A DNA stretch of 64,000 nt from Fodinibius sp051746985 (GTDB lineage: Bacteria > Bacteroidota > Rhodothermia > Balneolales > Balneolaceae), in contig JBNJFP010000003.1 of NCBI GenBank assembly GCA_051746985.1, positions 58,952-122,951 on the forward strand. Reading direction: 5' to 3'. This document shows, piece after piece, positions 16,555 to 25,736 of this stretch. The notes under the pieces are model-generated. The model did no database searches and had not been told where the DNA came from. It saw only the letters and a list, made by a program, of their open reading frames with translations. The stretch's first letter is position 1, and every line of letters starts with the position of its first letter. Made by a program: the position numbers and the translations under genes.

Positions 16555-18297
16555 TTAGGATGATGTTTTTTCAACCTTTTCGCGTTCCTGATCCCGCAGC
16601 AATCTCCGCATGATTTTTCCACTACGTGTTTTGGGCAGTTCGTCGATAAATTCGATTTCTTTGGGCGCTACCGCTGAACCCAATCGCTCGCGGGCAAATC
16701 CTTTAAGTTCCAGGTTGAGCTCTTCGCTCGGTTCAAAACGCTCTTTCAATGTGATAAAAGATTTGACCAGTTCACCCATCACGGGATCCGGTTTCCCGAT
16801 TACCGCTGCTTCGGCTACCGCCTCGTGCTCCATCAAAATACTTTCCACCTCGAACGGACCCACCATGTGTCCGGCCGTTTTGATGATGTCGTCCGCCCGC
16901 CCGACAAACCAGAAATACCCATCTTCATCCCGGCTGGCCAGATCTCCGGTCAGATACCAATCACCTACAAAGCATTGCTGGTAGCGCTCCTCGTCATCGA
17001 GGTAGCCTCGAAACATTGAGGGCCATCCTTTCTTTAGCGCCAGGTGACCTGATTCACCCGTCTCAGCAAATTTTATATCGTCTCCTCCGTTCTCATCATA
17101 ATCTAAAATTTCAGCTTCAACGCCGGGTAGCGGTTTACCCATTGATCCCGGCTTGACCGGCATAGAGGGATAGTTGGCAATCATGATGCCGCCCGTCTCG
17201 GTTTGCCACCAGTTGTCGAGGATCGGCATGTCCAGCATTTTTTGAGCCCATCGCACGGCTTCGGGATTCAGCGGTTCGCCCACGCTGTGAATCAGTCGCA
17301 GGGCACCTAAATCATATTCTTTGCGAATATCAATATTCATGCGCATTAGTCGTCGAATGGCCGTTGGAGCTGTGTACCAAATACTGACTTTTTGTTCTTC
17401 CAGCGTCTGATACCATAATCGAGCGTCAAACTCCGCTTCGACTACCAGGTTGGTAATGCCATGCATTAATGGAGATAATATCCCATACGAAGTTCCGGTC
17501 ACCCATCCCGGATCGGCGGTGCACCAGAAGATGTCATCGGAGTGGAAATCCAGCACATATTTACCGGTAATAAAATGGGTTAGCGCTGCTTCGTGGACAT
17601 GAATCACGCCCTTCGGCATGCCGGTGGTTCCGCTGGTGAAATGCAACAGCGCCCGGTCTTCGGGGGACGTTTCAGTAATAACGAAATCAGAGCTGGCCTC
17701 CATCATCAATCGCTGGAAAGAGCGCACATTCTCGGATTGGTGATCAGTAATGTCAGTGAGTAATACATATTGTAGATGATCCAAACGATCTAAAAGCCCA
17801 GATATCTTTTTATCGAAAAGTGATTTTGTGGTTACTAAAATTTTGGCTTTTCCCTTGCTTAGTCGCTGGTAAATGGGTTCGGGACCGTAAATTGAAAAAA
17901 GCGGACAGTAAATGCTTCCATTTTTCAGGGTGCCCAGTGCTGAAATGTACAACTCGGGAATACGTCCGGTAAGGGTACAGACGACATCGCCTTTTTGAAG
18001 GCCTAAGTTTTGCAAAACATTGGCAAAGCGATTGGTCTGTTCCTTTAGCTCATGATAGGTGAACTCTTTACTGTTTCCCTGATTCCCAATCCAGTGCAAT
18101 GCCACTTTCCCTTCTTGGATGTTATCCGCATGACGATCAATCGCCAAGTAGGCCATATTAAATCCCTTTTTGCCGGAAGATTTTACTAGCTCTTCTTTAA
18201 CCTGATCCCATCGAAAAGAAGCGTATTCTTTATCGTAGTTACTCATATTAGGATTAGGTCGCCTAAGAAATTGTTCGGTCAGATCTTTTCGAGACAT
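16555..18297 (-). CDS. acsA: Acetyl-CoA synthetase (AcsA type)
   Basis: 580 aa from MSRKDLTEQF at 18297, preceded by AAAGGGA at good spacing; the frame opens as far as 18342. An AMP-forming acyl-CoA ligase close in pattern to Bacillus AcsA: TSGTTGMPKGV (P-loop), WCTADPGWVTGTSYGI, NWWQTETG, GDLASRDEDGYFWFVGR and the C-terminal catalytic lysine in PKTRSGKIMRR. Activates acetate to acetyl-CoA with ATP. First gene of the operon with pdhA-pdhB-pdhC-acp, so acetate and pyruvate feed the same product. Dyad site 4 lies 85 bp upstream. Confidence 0.92.
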   Translation of the reverse strand: MSRKDLTEQFLRRPNPNMSNYDKEYASFRWDQVKEELVKSSGKKGFNMAYLAIDRHADNIQEGKVALHWIGNQGNSKEFTYHELKEQTNRFANVLQNLGLQKGDVVCTLTGRIPELYISALGTLKNGSIYCPLFSIYGPEPIYQRLSKGKAKILVTTKSLFDKKISGLLDRLDHLQYVLLTDITDHQSENVRSFQRLMMEASSDFVITETSPEDRALLHFTSGTTGMPKGVIHVHEAALTHFITGKYVLDFHSDDIFWCTADPGWVTGTSYGILSPLMHGITNLVVEAEFDARLWYQTLEEQKVSIWYTAPTAIRRLMRMNIDIRKEYDLGALRLIHSVGEPLNPEAVRWAQKMLDMPILDNWWQTETGGIMIANYPSMPVKPGSMGKPLPGVEAEILDYDENGGDDIKFAETGESGHLALKKGWPSMFRGYLDDEERYQQCFVGDWYLTGDLASRDEDGYFWFVGRADDIIKTAGHMVGPFEVESILMEHEAVAEAAVIGKPDPVMGELVKSFITLKERFEPSEELNLELKGFARERLGSAVAPKEIEFIDELPKTRSGKIMRRLLRDQEREKVEKTSS

Positions 18298-18381
18298 TGA
18301 TTCCCTTTCTATTTGTTGGCTGGATAATTTCAGTATATCCAATAGGTAAAAGGGGCAGGAAAAGGATATCTACTGTTTTGC

Positions 18382-18400
18382 TGTAGAAGTATTACCTACA
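18382..18400. promoter_or_regulatory. 19-bp dyad site 4, between acsA and the cytochrome operon
   Basis: TGTAGA-AGTATTA-CCTACA, one of the best copies. It lies in the divergent gap 18298-18583, 85 bp upstream of acsA and 184 bp upstream of the cytochrome fusion gene. A further CTAC/GTAG inversion overlaps its left side. A GGGTAAATACCC hairpin lies nearer the cytochrome gene. Confidence 0.55.
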
Positions 18401-18583
18401 AGGTTTTTGCAATATGATATCTGTGTGAGGACAAATGGGTAACCTTGGAAAGGCAAGCAGCCGAGGCAGATAGGGTAATGTACTACAAGCGGGCGGGTAA
18501 ATACCCATTAATAAAGTGATCAGGGTTACAGCTATTATCCGTTGAGAAATTATTGTTGGAAGAAGACTCAATCAGGAGTAGAT

Positions 18584-19744
18584 ATGAGAATAAATCGACA
18601 TGGGGCCTCCTTGCTGTTTTTGATACTCACCTTTTTTTTCGTAGCAGCAATTACCCAAACGAATACTCCCAGAAAGGATATAAAGAATTATGAATCTGCT
18701 CTTATCGACACGGTGAGCATGCAGTCTCCAGGAAAAACACTCTACTCTGAAGCGTGTGCTGCGTGTCACGGTGTTACCGGAAAGGGGGTGGCGCAAAGTC
18801 AACTCGGATTTGAAACACCGGTGCCTGATTTTTCGGATTGTGATTTTTCGAATCGAGAGCCCGATGGTGACTGGATTGCTGTAGCTCACCAGGGAGGACC
18901 GGTTCGGGGATTTGCAAAAGATATGCCTGCTTTCGGCAAGGCGTTAAGCGAGCAGCAGCTTCAAAAAATAATGGACCATATTCGCACCCTCTGCAGGGAT
19001 GAAAACTGGCCGCGCGGAGAATTAAATATGCCCCGTCCGTTAGTAACTGAAAAGGCGTACCCCGAAGATGAAGCGGTGATCAGTACCTCGGTTGATATCG
19101 AAAACGAAGGCAATGTGCTGAACGAACTGGTCTATGAGCAACGGTTTGGAGCTCGCAATCAATTAGAGATTGTAGTGCCTTTTGGTTTTAGCGAAACTCC
19201 GGCGGGCAATTGGAATGGTGGGCAGCTGGGTGATGTGGCATTGGGAGTTAAACGAGCGCTATATCACAACTTTGACAGCGGGTCGATTTTTAGTGCTGCG
19301 GGAGAAGTACTTTTTCCTACCGGTGATCGAGCAACGGGCTTTGGTAAGGGAACAACGATCTTTGAGCCTTTCATTTCCTTTGGACAACTCCTGCCAGCCA
19401 ATGGATTTTTACAGCTTCAGAGCGGAGTGGAACTTCCTTTGCTACGTGACAAAGCTACGGAAGAAGCTTTTTGGAGGGCGGCTTTGGGCACCAGCCTGAC
19501 ACACGGTAGCTGGGGAAGAACGTGGTCGCCCATGGTCGAAGTTTTGGGTTCACGGGAATTTGAGTCAGGTGGGGTTAACCACTGGGATATTGCGCCGCAA
19601 GTGCAGGTGACCCTCAATAAACGTCAGCACATCATGATGAATGTGGGCGTACGAATTCCCGCTGATGATGCCAGCCGCGACACCCAGTTTATGGTATATA
19701 TCCTTTGGGATTGGTTCGACGGCGGATTTTTTGAAGGATGGTGA
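18584..19744 (+). CDS. Cytochrome c domain fused to an outer-membrane barrel-like domain
   Basis: 386 aa from ATG 18584, which has AGGAG 8 bp upstream. The signal anchor (residues 5-24) is followed by a monoheme cytochrome c domain with CAACH (about residue 56) and a distal Met (DMPAFG). From about residue 145 to the end, alternating-strand segments (YEQRFGARNQLEIVVPFGFSE, FSAAGEVLFPTGDRATGFGKG) look like a barrel of the transporter/phenol-degradation type. The heme domain would sit at the periplasmic mouth of the barrel. It starts a cluster with a pentaheme cytochrome and azurin. The fusion is unusual. Confidence 0.75.
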   Translation: MRINRHGASLLFLILTFFFVAAITQTNTPRKDIKNYESALIDTVSMQSPGKTLYSEACAACHGVTGKGVAQSQLGFETPVPDFSDCDFSNREPDGDWIAVAHQGGPVRGFAKDMPAFGKALSEQQLQKIMDHIRTLCRDENWPRGELNMPRPLVTEKAYPEDEAVISTSVDIENEGNVLNELVYEQRFGARNQLEIVVPFGFSETPAGNWNGGQLGDVALGVKRALYHNFDSGSIFSAAGEVLFPTGDRATGFGKGTTIFEPFISFGQLLPANGFLQLQSGVELPLLRDKATEEAFWRAALGTSLTHGSWGRTWSPMVEVLGSREFESGGVNHWDIAPQVQVTLNKRQHIMMNVGVRIPADDASRDTQFMVYILWDWFDGGFFEGW

Positions 19745-19773
19745 CAAGGTTCTCAAATCATAAATAGAGCGTT

Positions 19774-21432
19774 ATGTATAAAAATGTATTCATCTTATTC
19801 GTACTTCCGCTTAGCGTGCTTTTGGTCGGCACGTTTTTTTATCAATCTGCCGATAGTAATGATCAAAATGTAACGTTTTTTCAAGATACGAATCCTCATC
19901 TTTTTGCAACGGCGGATGCCTGCATGAGCTGTCACAATGGTTTGGTTACGCCCTCGGGCGAAGATATTTCTTTTGGTACGGATTGGTCTGCTACCATGAT
20001 GGCCAATTCGGCGCGCGATCCTTACTGGCATGCGGCGGTGCGTCGAGAGGTTATGGATCATCCCGAATCGCAGGTGCATATCGAAAGCGAGTGCTCAACC
20101 TGTCACATGCCGATGGCTCATTACGAGGCCAAGTATGGTGGTAATACGCCCGAAATATTTTCTAATTTGCCGATAAATCAAGCAATGAGTCGGCAAAATC
20201 TGCTGGCCGCCGATGGCGTTTCGTGTACCACCTGCCATCAAATTACTGAAGAGAACCTGGGCACCGCGGAGAGTTTTGTCGGACGGTTCGGGATTGATAC
20301 GCTCAATAGTTTGGGACAGCGAGAAGTATTTGGACCTTATCCTGTTGATGAGGGACTGCAGAATATTATGCATTCTTCGTCGGGGTTTTTACAGGCTGAA
20401 TCGAAACATATTCAGCTTTCCGAAACCTGTGCTACTTGTCATACGCTGATTACCGAGTCACTGGGGCCGGATGGAGAAGTGGTGGGAGAATTGCCCGAGC
20501 AGGTACCGTATCAAGAGTGGCAACACAGCAGCTTTGTGGATGAACAGAGTTGCCAATCGTGTCACATGCCGGTCGTGAAAGAGGAAGTGGCGATTTCTTC
20601 AGTGATGGGTCAGCCCCGTGAGGAGGTATCGCGCCACACCTTCAAGGGCGGCAACTTTTTTATGCTGAAGATGCTCAATCGCTATCGAAATGATTTGGGC
20701 GTCAAGGCGCTGCCCCGGGAGATGGATGATGCCGTTAACCGGACGATAGATCATCTGCAAAGCGAGTCGGCAAAAATGGAGTTTAACAGGCTCGAAGTTG
20801 ACGGAAACGAGTTACTGGCAGAAGTTGATATCACAAATCTTGCCGGACATAAACTGCCCACGGCCTATCCTTCGCGAAGAACCTGGATTCATTTCACTAT
20901 TACTGACGATGAGGGGAAGGTGCTTTATGAGTCCGGTGCTGTACGCGAGGATGGTTCTATTGTTGGAAATGTTAACGATGAGAATCCCAGCACATTTGAG
21001 CCTCATTACACCGAAATCAGCGAGCCCGATCAGGTACAAATTTATGAAACGATCATGGTCGATCCCCAGGAAAATGTTACAACCGGCTTGTTAACAGCGG
21101 TTCGGTTTATCAAAGATAACCGCATTTTGCCGGATGGATTCGACAAGGAAACGGCAGATGAATGGATTGAGGTGCACGGGGCCGCCTTTGAGGACGATAA
21201 TTTTTTGGGAGGAAGTGATCAGGTTACATATCGAGTAGAGCTTCCAGAAACCGATAAACCACTAAAAATAAATGCTGAGTTGTGGTATCAGCCCATTGGA
21301 TTCCGGTGGGCCCAGAATTTGGCAGATTACAATGCCGATGAGACCAATCGATTTGTGGGCTATTTCGATGCTATGTCGGCAGAATCTGCTTTAAAGTTGA
21401 CCGAAGTTGAAACAAAATATAATCAAGAATAA
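19774..21432 (+). CDS. Exported pentaheme cytochrome c
   Basis: 552 aa with an N-terminal membrane or signal segment (5-24). Five CXXCH heme sites are visible: CMSCH, CSTCH, CTTCH, CATCH and CQSCH, all in the first 270 residues. The C-terminal half (about 300-550) lacks hemes and reads as beta-rich domains (LAEVDITNLAGHKLPTAYPSRRTWIHFTI), a layout known from multiheme cytochromes with a heme-free C-terminal domain. Likely passes electrons in the periplasm or on the cell surface. Lies 29 bp after the cytochrome/barrel fusion and 115 bp before azurin. Confidence 0.85.
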   Translation: MYKNVFILFVLPLSVLLVGTFFYQSADSNDQNVTFFQDTNPHLFATADACMSCHNGLVTPSGEDISFGTDWSATMMANSARDPYWHAAVRREVMDHPESQVHIESECSTCHMPMAHYEAKYGGNTPEIFSNLPINQAMSRQNLLAADGVSCTTCHQITEENLGTAESFVGRFGIDTLNSLGQREVFGPYPVDEGLQNIMHSSSGFLQAESKHIQLSETCATCHTLITESLGPDGEVVGELPEQVPYQEWQHSSFVDEQSCQSCHMPVVKEEVAISSVMGQPREEVSRHTFKGGNFFMLKMLNRYRNDLGVKALPREMDDAVNRTIDHLQSESAKMEFNRLEVDGNELLAEVDITNLAGHKLPTAYPSRRTWIHFTITDDEGKVLYESGAVREDGSIVGNVNDENPSTFEPHYTEISEPDQVQIYETIMVDPQENVTTGLLTAVRFIKDNRILPDGFDKETADEWIEVHGAAFEDDNFLGGSDQVTYRVELPETDKPLKINAELWYQPIGFRWAQNLADYNADETNRFVGYFDAMSAESALKLTEVETKYNQE

Positions 21433-21547
21433 AAGAGACTGTTGTATCAGAATACTTGGGAGAAATGTTCAGGTCGAATTTTTTCGCTCTGTTGTTTTCT
21501 GCCAGTCTAATGTTAAAAACCGAACCTTAACCTGAAGTAAATCTATT

Positions 21548-22159
21548 ATGAAAGTAACTAACCTTTTATTGACTTTTTCACTGCTAATATTTTTTGTCGC
21601 CTGTGGTGGTGGCGGGGAATCATCTGAAACGGAGACTGCAGAATCTCAACAGTCCCAAGAACAAGAACCGGAAGAAACGAGTACAACGACGGACGACGAT
21701 GTTCGCACGGTTGATATCATTGGTATTGATGATATGAAGTTCGCCGTCGAAAGCGAGATGGAGGGAATAACTGTGGGTGGTTCAACGGGAGGTGAAGGTG
21801 ATCTTATTTTGCTTGAAGCTATTGAAGTACAGCCGGGCGAAGAAATTCGTATCCGACTGACAACAAGAAGTGATCTGCCAGCTTCGGCAATGGCTCATAA
21901 TTGGGTCCTGATGATACTTGATGCTGATGCGAATGATTATGTTTCTCAAGCTTCCAAGGCTCAAGATGAGGATTATATGCCCGAAGAGTTGAGTGACCAA
22001 GTGTTATATCATACCGAAATGGTAGCCGGAGGTGAAACCACGGAAGTTACGTTTACGGCTCCCGAAGAGCCGGGAGATTATGAATACCTCTGCAGTTTTC
22101 CGGGGCATTATGCAGCGGGAATGAAGGGAGTGTTAGTTGTAAATAATGAAGCAGATTAG
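21548..22159 (+). CDS. Azurin-like cupredoxin lipoprotein
   Basis: 203 aa. A lipoprotein signal ends at FFVACGGGG (C20), followed by a Ser/Glu/Thr-rich linker (20-55) and an azurin domain (about 60-200). The type 1 copper ligands are present: His in MAHNWVL, and Cys, His and Met in YLCSFPGHYAAGMKG. A small soluble electron carrier tethered to a membrane; with the two cytochromes upstream it probably forms one electron-transfer chain. The gap of 115 bp leaves room for a separate promoter. Confidence 0.9.
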   Translation: MKVTNLLLTFSLLIFFVACGGGGESSETETAESQQSQEQEPEETSTTTDDDVRTVDIIGIDDMKFAVESEMEGITVGGSTGGEGDLILLEAIEVQPGEEIRIRLTTRSDLPASAMAHNWVLMILDADANDYVSQASKAQDEDYMPEELSDQVLYHTEMVAGGETTEVTFTAPEEPGDYEYLCSFPGHYAAGMKGVLVVNNEAD

Positions 22160-22200
22160 GCAAATTGAATTCCCTGTGCGTTAGTTAAATTGTTTCGAAG

Positions 22201-22410
22201 CTAAACTGTTGTGACGTTCTTATTTTTGCGAACGTTACAACAAGTAGCGCAGGGATTTAAGTCAACATAAAGCGTTTTAGCCTTTTGTAAAGCCTCTTCG
22301 TCGGTATCAAAATCTCCAAGTTTAACCATGCCTTTCCTGATGGGCAGCCAAACGCAGTCGGTTTTGTGGATTTCATGCACACCATGCTTTTTGATGTAAT
22401 AGGTAGTCAT
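22201..22410 (-). CDS. Small Cys-rich protein
   Basis: 69 aa, with a good AGGAG ribosome site before ATG 22410. The pattern VHEIHKTDCVWLP followed by a LGDFDTDEEALQKAK helix and NPCATCC resembles small uncharacterised proteins with one Cys near the start and a CxxCC-type cluster near the end, where the helix and strands mimic a tiny metal-binding Ada-like fold. Probably binds zinc or iron (inference). Transcribed alone; dyad site 5 lies 127 bp upstream. Confidence 0.7.
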   Translation of the reverse strand: MTTYYIKKHGVHEIHKTDCVWLPIRKGMVKLGDFDTDEEALQKAKTLYVDLNPCATCCNVRKNKNVTTV

Positions 22411-22536
22411 AAAGGCGCTCCTAATTTTTAGGCTTTTGTTAACTTCCGATTTGGGAAATTAGTATAACAAGTGGTCAATTGTTGTAATGAATTTCCTTAT
22501 ATCTGAATGCTTGCCTCTTCAAACTGGATAGCTGAA

Positions 22537-22555
22537 TATAGGGAGGATCCTTACA
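22537..22555. promoter_or_regulatory. 19-bp dyad site 5
   Basis: TATAGG-GAGGATC-CTTACA, in the gap between the Cys-rich protein (127 bp from its start) and the small ORF at 22687 (132 bp). The right half begins a longer string, CTTACAGGCA-N14-CTCTTACA in effect, which is matched at the same 24-bp spacing beside site 14 (47116). Confidence 0.5.
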
Positions 22556-22686
22556 GGCAATTTATCCTGTTCTCTTACATCAAGTTGTTAGCTCATCATA
22601 TATAATATCGGCCCTTACTTGATAGCTAACTATATTCATCAAGTGAGACTTGGTTAACAGTTTTCAATAAATAAAACGACGTATTC

Positions 22687-22857
22687 ATGGAAGAGTTAGA
22701 TCCGATATCCCCACAAGAAAAATTAATTTTTAAAGAACATTATCATAGAATTCAATATGCCTTAAAAAGGATGTCAAGGCGGAGTTATTTAAAAGTTATT
22801 ACTAACTCATCTAATAGATACCAAGGCAGATATGAAAGATTTCAAGGGATCTACTAA
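22687..22857 (+). CDS. Small basic protein of unknown function
   Basis: A 56-aa ORF from ATG 22687, beginning MEELDPISPQEKLIF and continuing as a basic, helix-prone chain rich in Arg, Lys and Tyr. No Shine-Dalgarno sequence is visible, which is common in this group. It lies 69 bp before the DksA-like gene and downstream of dyad site 5. The composition is coding-like, but no family is recognised. Confidence 0.45.
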   Translation: MEELDPISPQEKLIFKEHYHRIQYALKRMSRRSYLKVITNSSNRYQGRYERFQGIY

Positions 22858-22926
22858 ATGTCATCAAATTGTAATTTCTTGAAATTTTTACGGCATAAAT
22901 TTGAATAAACAGAATGAGAGTAAAAA

Positions 22927-23319
22927 ATGAAGACTCCAACAATAGAGAGAAATTCCCCTTACAGCGATCAGGAACTCGAATATTTCCGAAAAATTATCAT
23001 CAAAAAACGCAATGAGGCTGCCCAGGAGTTGGAAAGTCTCAAAAGAGCTCTGCAAGAAGAGATGGATAATGTAACGACTAAAGTCACTTATTCTTCCCAC
23101 ATGGGCGATATTGGTACAAATACCAGAGAACGGGATAAAATCTATATCTTACACAATCGAACCCGCAAATTTATTAGCTATCTGGATCGTGCACTTCAAC
23201 GCATAGACAATAAAGCCTACGGAATTTGCAAGGTTACGGGTAAAAAAATTCCCAAAGGTCGGCTCGAGGTTGTACCCCATACCCAACTTAGCATCGAGGC
23301 CAAAAGAAAACAGCAGTAA
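22927..23319 (+). CDS. TraR/DksA-like protein with degenerate zinc finger (paralog 1)
   Basis: 130 aa. A long coiled-coil N-terminal half (10-75) and the C-terminal motif YGICKVTGKKIPKGRLEVVPHT identify the TraR/DksA family, which binds RNA polymerase in the secondary channel. Of the four zinc cysteines of classical DksA only the first (C99) remains; CxxC has become C-K-V-T and the second pair is lost. A close paralog is at 40285, with the same losses. Probably a stress-responsive transcription modulator. A GAGAG sequence precedes the start. Confidence 0.85.
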   Translation: MKTPTIERNSPYSDQELEYFRKIIIKKRNEAAQELESLKRALQEEMDNVTTKVTYSSHMGDIGTNTRERDKIYILHNRTRKFISYLDRALQRIDNKAYGICKVTGKKIPKGRLEVVPHTQLSIEAKRKQQ

Positions 23320-23420
23320 TATCTTTTTTTGATTGCGATGTGTAATCGAGATGGATTGGCTTTCAAGTGAACCCTGTTTGCAGTGTTATCCTGGGAATCT
23401 TAATATTGGGAAGTGATTGT

Positions 23421-24680
23421 TTAGAAAAACAATATTCCGATTGTACTTGAAACTATTATCAGGGCACAAAAAACAAGTAGTTTCAGGGCATTTTTTATAC
23501 CGCTAAAAAATGCAAAGATGACTCCCTTTATGAAGGTATTTGCAATGGCAACAAGGATTAATGCATTCCCTGCTGCCTCCATGGAAAGGGTATCACCGCC
23601 TATTTGCAACAAAGACAGAGTGATGGAGTCGATGTCAACCATGCCCGAAATTACCGACAATCCATAAACGCCCGGATCTCCCAGCCACTGCCTGCTGGCT
23701 TCTGCCAATAGCATAACCAAAGCTAAAATAATCCCAAACTGAATGGCGGTATTCAGCTGAAGGGGGTTTTTTATGGAGGAGATTTGCTTGCGCTTTTTGG
23801 AATGGTCGCTCTTGAGCCATACCCAAAGGGCCAATCCAGAGGTTGTCACAAGCATCGCTGCTACAGGAGGAGCGACCCGGTAAATCAAGATTGGATTGAA
23901 AATCCCAATCCATAACAGCATTCGAGCGAGGGCCGTAAAATTCGCGATTAAAGCACCAATAACTAAGGTGTCAGTAGTAGTTTCTCCTTCCCGTGCAAAT
24001 CGTCCCAGTGTTACAGTTACCGCTATAGATGAAACCAACGCCCCGGTAAAAGAGGTGAAAAGTATTCCCTTTTCGTTGCCCAGGTATTTCATTGAAAAAT
24101 AGCCTACGTAAGAGAGCCCGGCGATCAAAACGACCATTCCCCATATTTCAAATGGATTTAAGACCTCCCAGGGGCCGTATCCCTGATTGGGAAGGAGGGG
24201 TAAAACAACCGCTGAAATTATCAGGAATAGTATCCCTGAATAAAACTCCTGGGGTTCTATGGTTTTGATCCAAGTATGGAGTCTGGGTTTGATGCTCAGT
24301 ATCAAAACCATGACAACAGTTATGGCCACCGGTAAAATGAGGTATCCTTTGATTACGGCCACTCCAATTCCGAAGGTGATGAACGCCGCCATCTCAGTGG
24401 TGAGTCCGAGCAAGCCTGTTTGTTGAACGTGCTGGTAATAACCGATCATGATAATTAGTACAAAAGCAAGCAGGGCGGCACCCAGTACCAAATCCCCGAT
24501 ATGCTCGGAAAGGATTCCCCACAGGCCACCGGATAATGCGATAAGTGTAAAGGTACGAACGCCGGCTGTGCGCTGTCCCTCTTTTTTTCGTTGGAAATAC
24601 CAGCCGCGCTCAATGCCGATGATGAACCCCAGCACCAATATCAGTCCCATCTTGCCCAGTAACCGAATTTCTGTATCCAT
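23421..24680 (-). CDS. MgtC/SapB and DUF4010 membrane protein
   Basis: 419 aa, almost entirely membrane. The N-terminal MgtC/SapB domain (1-140) has GFIIGIERG and GVRTFTLIALSGG with the conserved Glu/Arg; the C-terminal half (about 180-415) is DUF4010, with GALVSSIAVTVTLGRFAREG. Function is not settled; single-domain MgtC proteins help in magnesium limitation and virulence. Downstream of the Usp gene by 8 bp and on the same strand, so probably one transcript from the dyad-bearing region at 25655. Confidence 0.85.
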   Translation of the reverse strand: MDTEIRLLGKMGLILVLGFIIGIERGWYFQRKKEGQRTAGVRTFTLIALSGGLWGILSEHIGDLVLGAALLAFVLIIMIGYYQHVQQTGLLGLTTEMAAFITFGIGVAVIKGYLILPVAITVVMVLILSIKPRLHTWIKTIEPQEFYSGILFLIISAVVLPLLPNQGYGPWEVLNPFEIWGMVVLIAGLSYVGYFSMKYLGNEKGILFTSFTGALVSSIAVTVTLGRFAREGETTTDTLVIGALIANFTALARMLLWIGIFNPILIYRVAPPVAAMLVTTSGLALWVWLKSDHSKKRKQISSIKNPLQLNTAIQFGIILALVMLLAEASRQWLGDPGVYGLSVISGMVDIDSITLSLLQIGGDTLSMEAAGNALILVAIANTFIKGVIFAFFSGIKNALKLLVFCALIIVSSTIGILFF

Positions 24681-24688
24681 TCACCTAT

Positions 24689-25507
24689 CTATTGTTTGAG
24701 GATACTATGCCTTTGTCTTTCTTCTACATATTTTTCTGCAGGGATGTTGAGAAACGGTACCGTAGTCTTGTATCCGATCCGACTACCGTGATCTCTTTCA
24801 ATAATTTTTTGGAAAAGCGTTTTTTTGTAGCGGGTCAGAACTAACAGCTTGGGGGTGTGCGTTTTTAAATATTTAAAAAATCCTTCTTCGAAAGAGGAAT
24901 TAAAAACCCGTTCAAAAGATAGCTTGTCGTATTCCAGACGCTCTTTTAAGATTTCCTTGAATCCGCGGAATTTTATCAGTTCCTGGAGGGAATCATCGGT
25001 AAATAGATGCAGTACATGCAGGTTGGCATTAAAATGTCTGGCCCAATCGGATATTTCTTTTGATGCAGATAAATCTCCTTCGTTAAAATCGGTCATAAAT
25101 ACAATATTCTCAAAATCCGAATAGATACTATCTTGTGGAACGGCAAGTACTGGGATGTCGGATTTTGAAATGACTTTTGATGTTGTACTTCCCAACAGTT
25201 TTCTACCACCAGAACTGCCTTTATTTCCCATGACAATAAGGTCCGCCTTAATATCTTGGGCCTGCCTCAGTATTGACACATCGGGATCGCCGATTTCACT
25301 AATGATTTGGCTTTCAATTTCTTTAAATCGGTTATCACTTGTTAATTGCTCGAAATGTTTATCTAATGTAAATGAGAATGAACTTGTCATCGAGTGCATT
25401 ACATAAAGACGAGCCTTAAGATTTATGGCTAATTCAAGGGCAAAGGAAATGGCTGTTTTTGAACAATCAGAAAAGTCAGTTGGGACTAGTATATTTTTAA
25501 TATTCAT
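24689..25507 (-). CDS. Universal stress protein, tandem UspA domains
   Basis: 272 aa. First Usp domain residues 1-125 with KNILVPTDFSDCS and an ATP-binding-type loop MGNKGSSGGRKLLGSTTSKVI (93-113), then VPVLA-like IPVLAVP. The second domain (130-265) is more degenerate, lacking the GxxG-GS loop but keeping the fold pattern IVFMTDFNEGDLSASKE. Cytoplasmic stress survival protein, likely nucleotide-binding through domain 1. Leads the MgtC/DUF4010 gene. Dyad site 6 lies 148 bp upstream. Confidence 0.88.
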   Translation of the reverse strand: MNIKNILVPTDFSDCSKTAISFALELAINLKARLYVMHSMTSSFSFTLDKHFEQLTSDNRFKEIESQIISEIGDPDVSILRQAQDIKADLIVMGNKGSSGGRKLLGSTTSKVISKSDIPVLAVPQDSIYSDFENIVFMTDFNEGDLSASKEISDWARHFNANLHVLHLFTDDSLQELIKFRGFKEILKERLEYDKLSFERVFNSSFEEGFFKYLKTHTPKLLVLTRYKKTLFQKIIERDHGSRIGYKTTVPFLNIPAEKYVEERQRHSILKQ

Positions 25508-25654
25508 GTTGCTGTGTTTATGAAGAACTATTTGTTTGGCCTCCTATAAGTTAGGGTGATAATTTCTTTTTATATGTAGGTCATTTGCTTAAATATCGTA
25601 TTTCGAAACGTATGGAAATCTACTGCTGATCCTATTTAGCAAAGAGTGTTACAA

Positions 25655-25673
25655 GGTAGGTGAAAATTCTACA
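25655..25673. promoter_or_regulatory. 19-bp dyad site 6, between Usp and RNA element B
   Basis: GGTAGG-TGAAAAT-TCTACA. It lies 148 bp upstream of the Usp start codon (minus strand) and 64 bp before the TTGACATACTG block of element B (plus strand). An off-spaced half-site pair (ATAGGC, CCCTACA) follows at about 25679-25697. Confidence 0.5.
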
Positions 25674-25736
25674 TGAGATAGGCAGTAGAGCCCTACAATT
25701 TACCAGCCCAATGTTGGTTATAATAGGTATAGAAAT

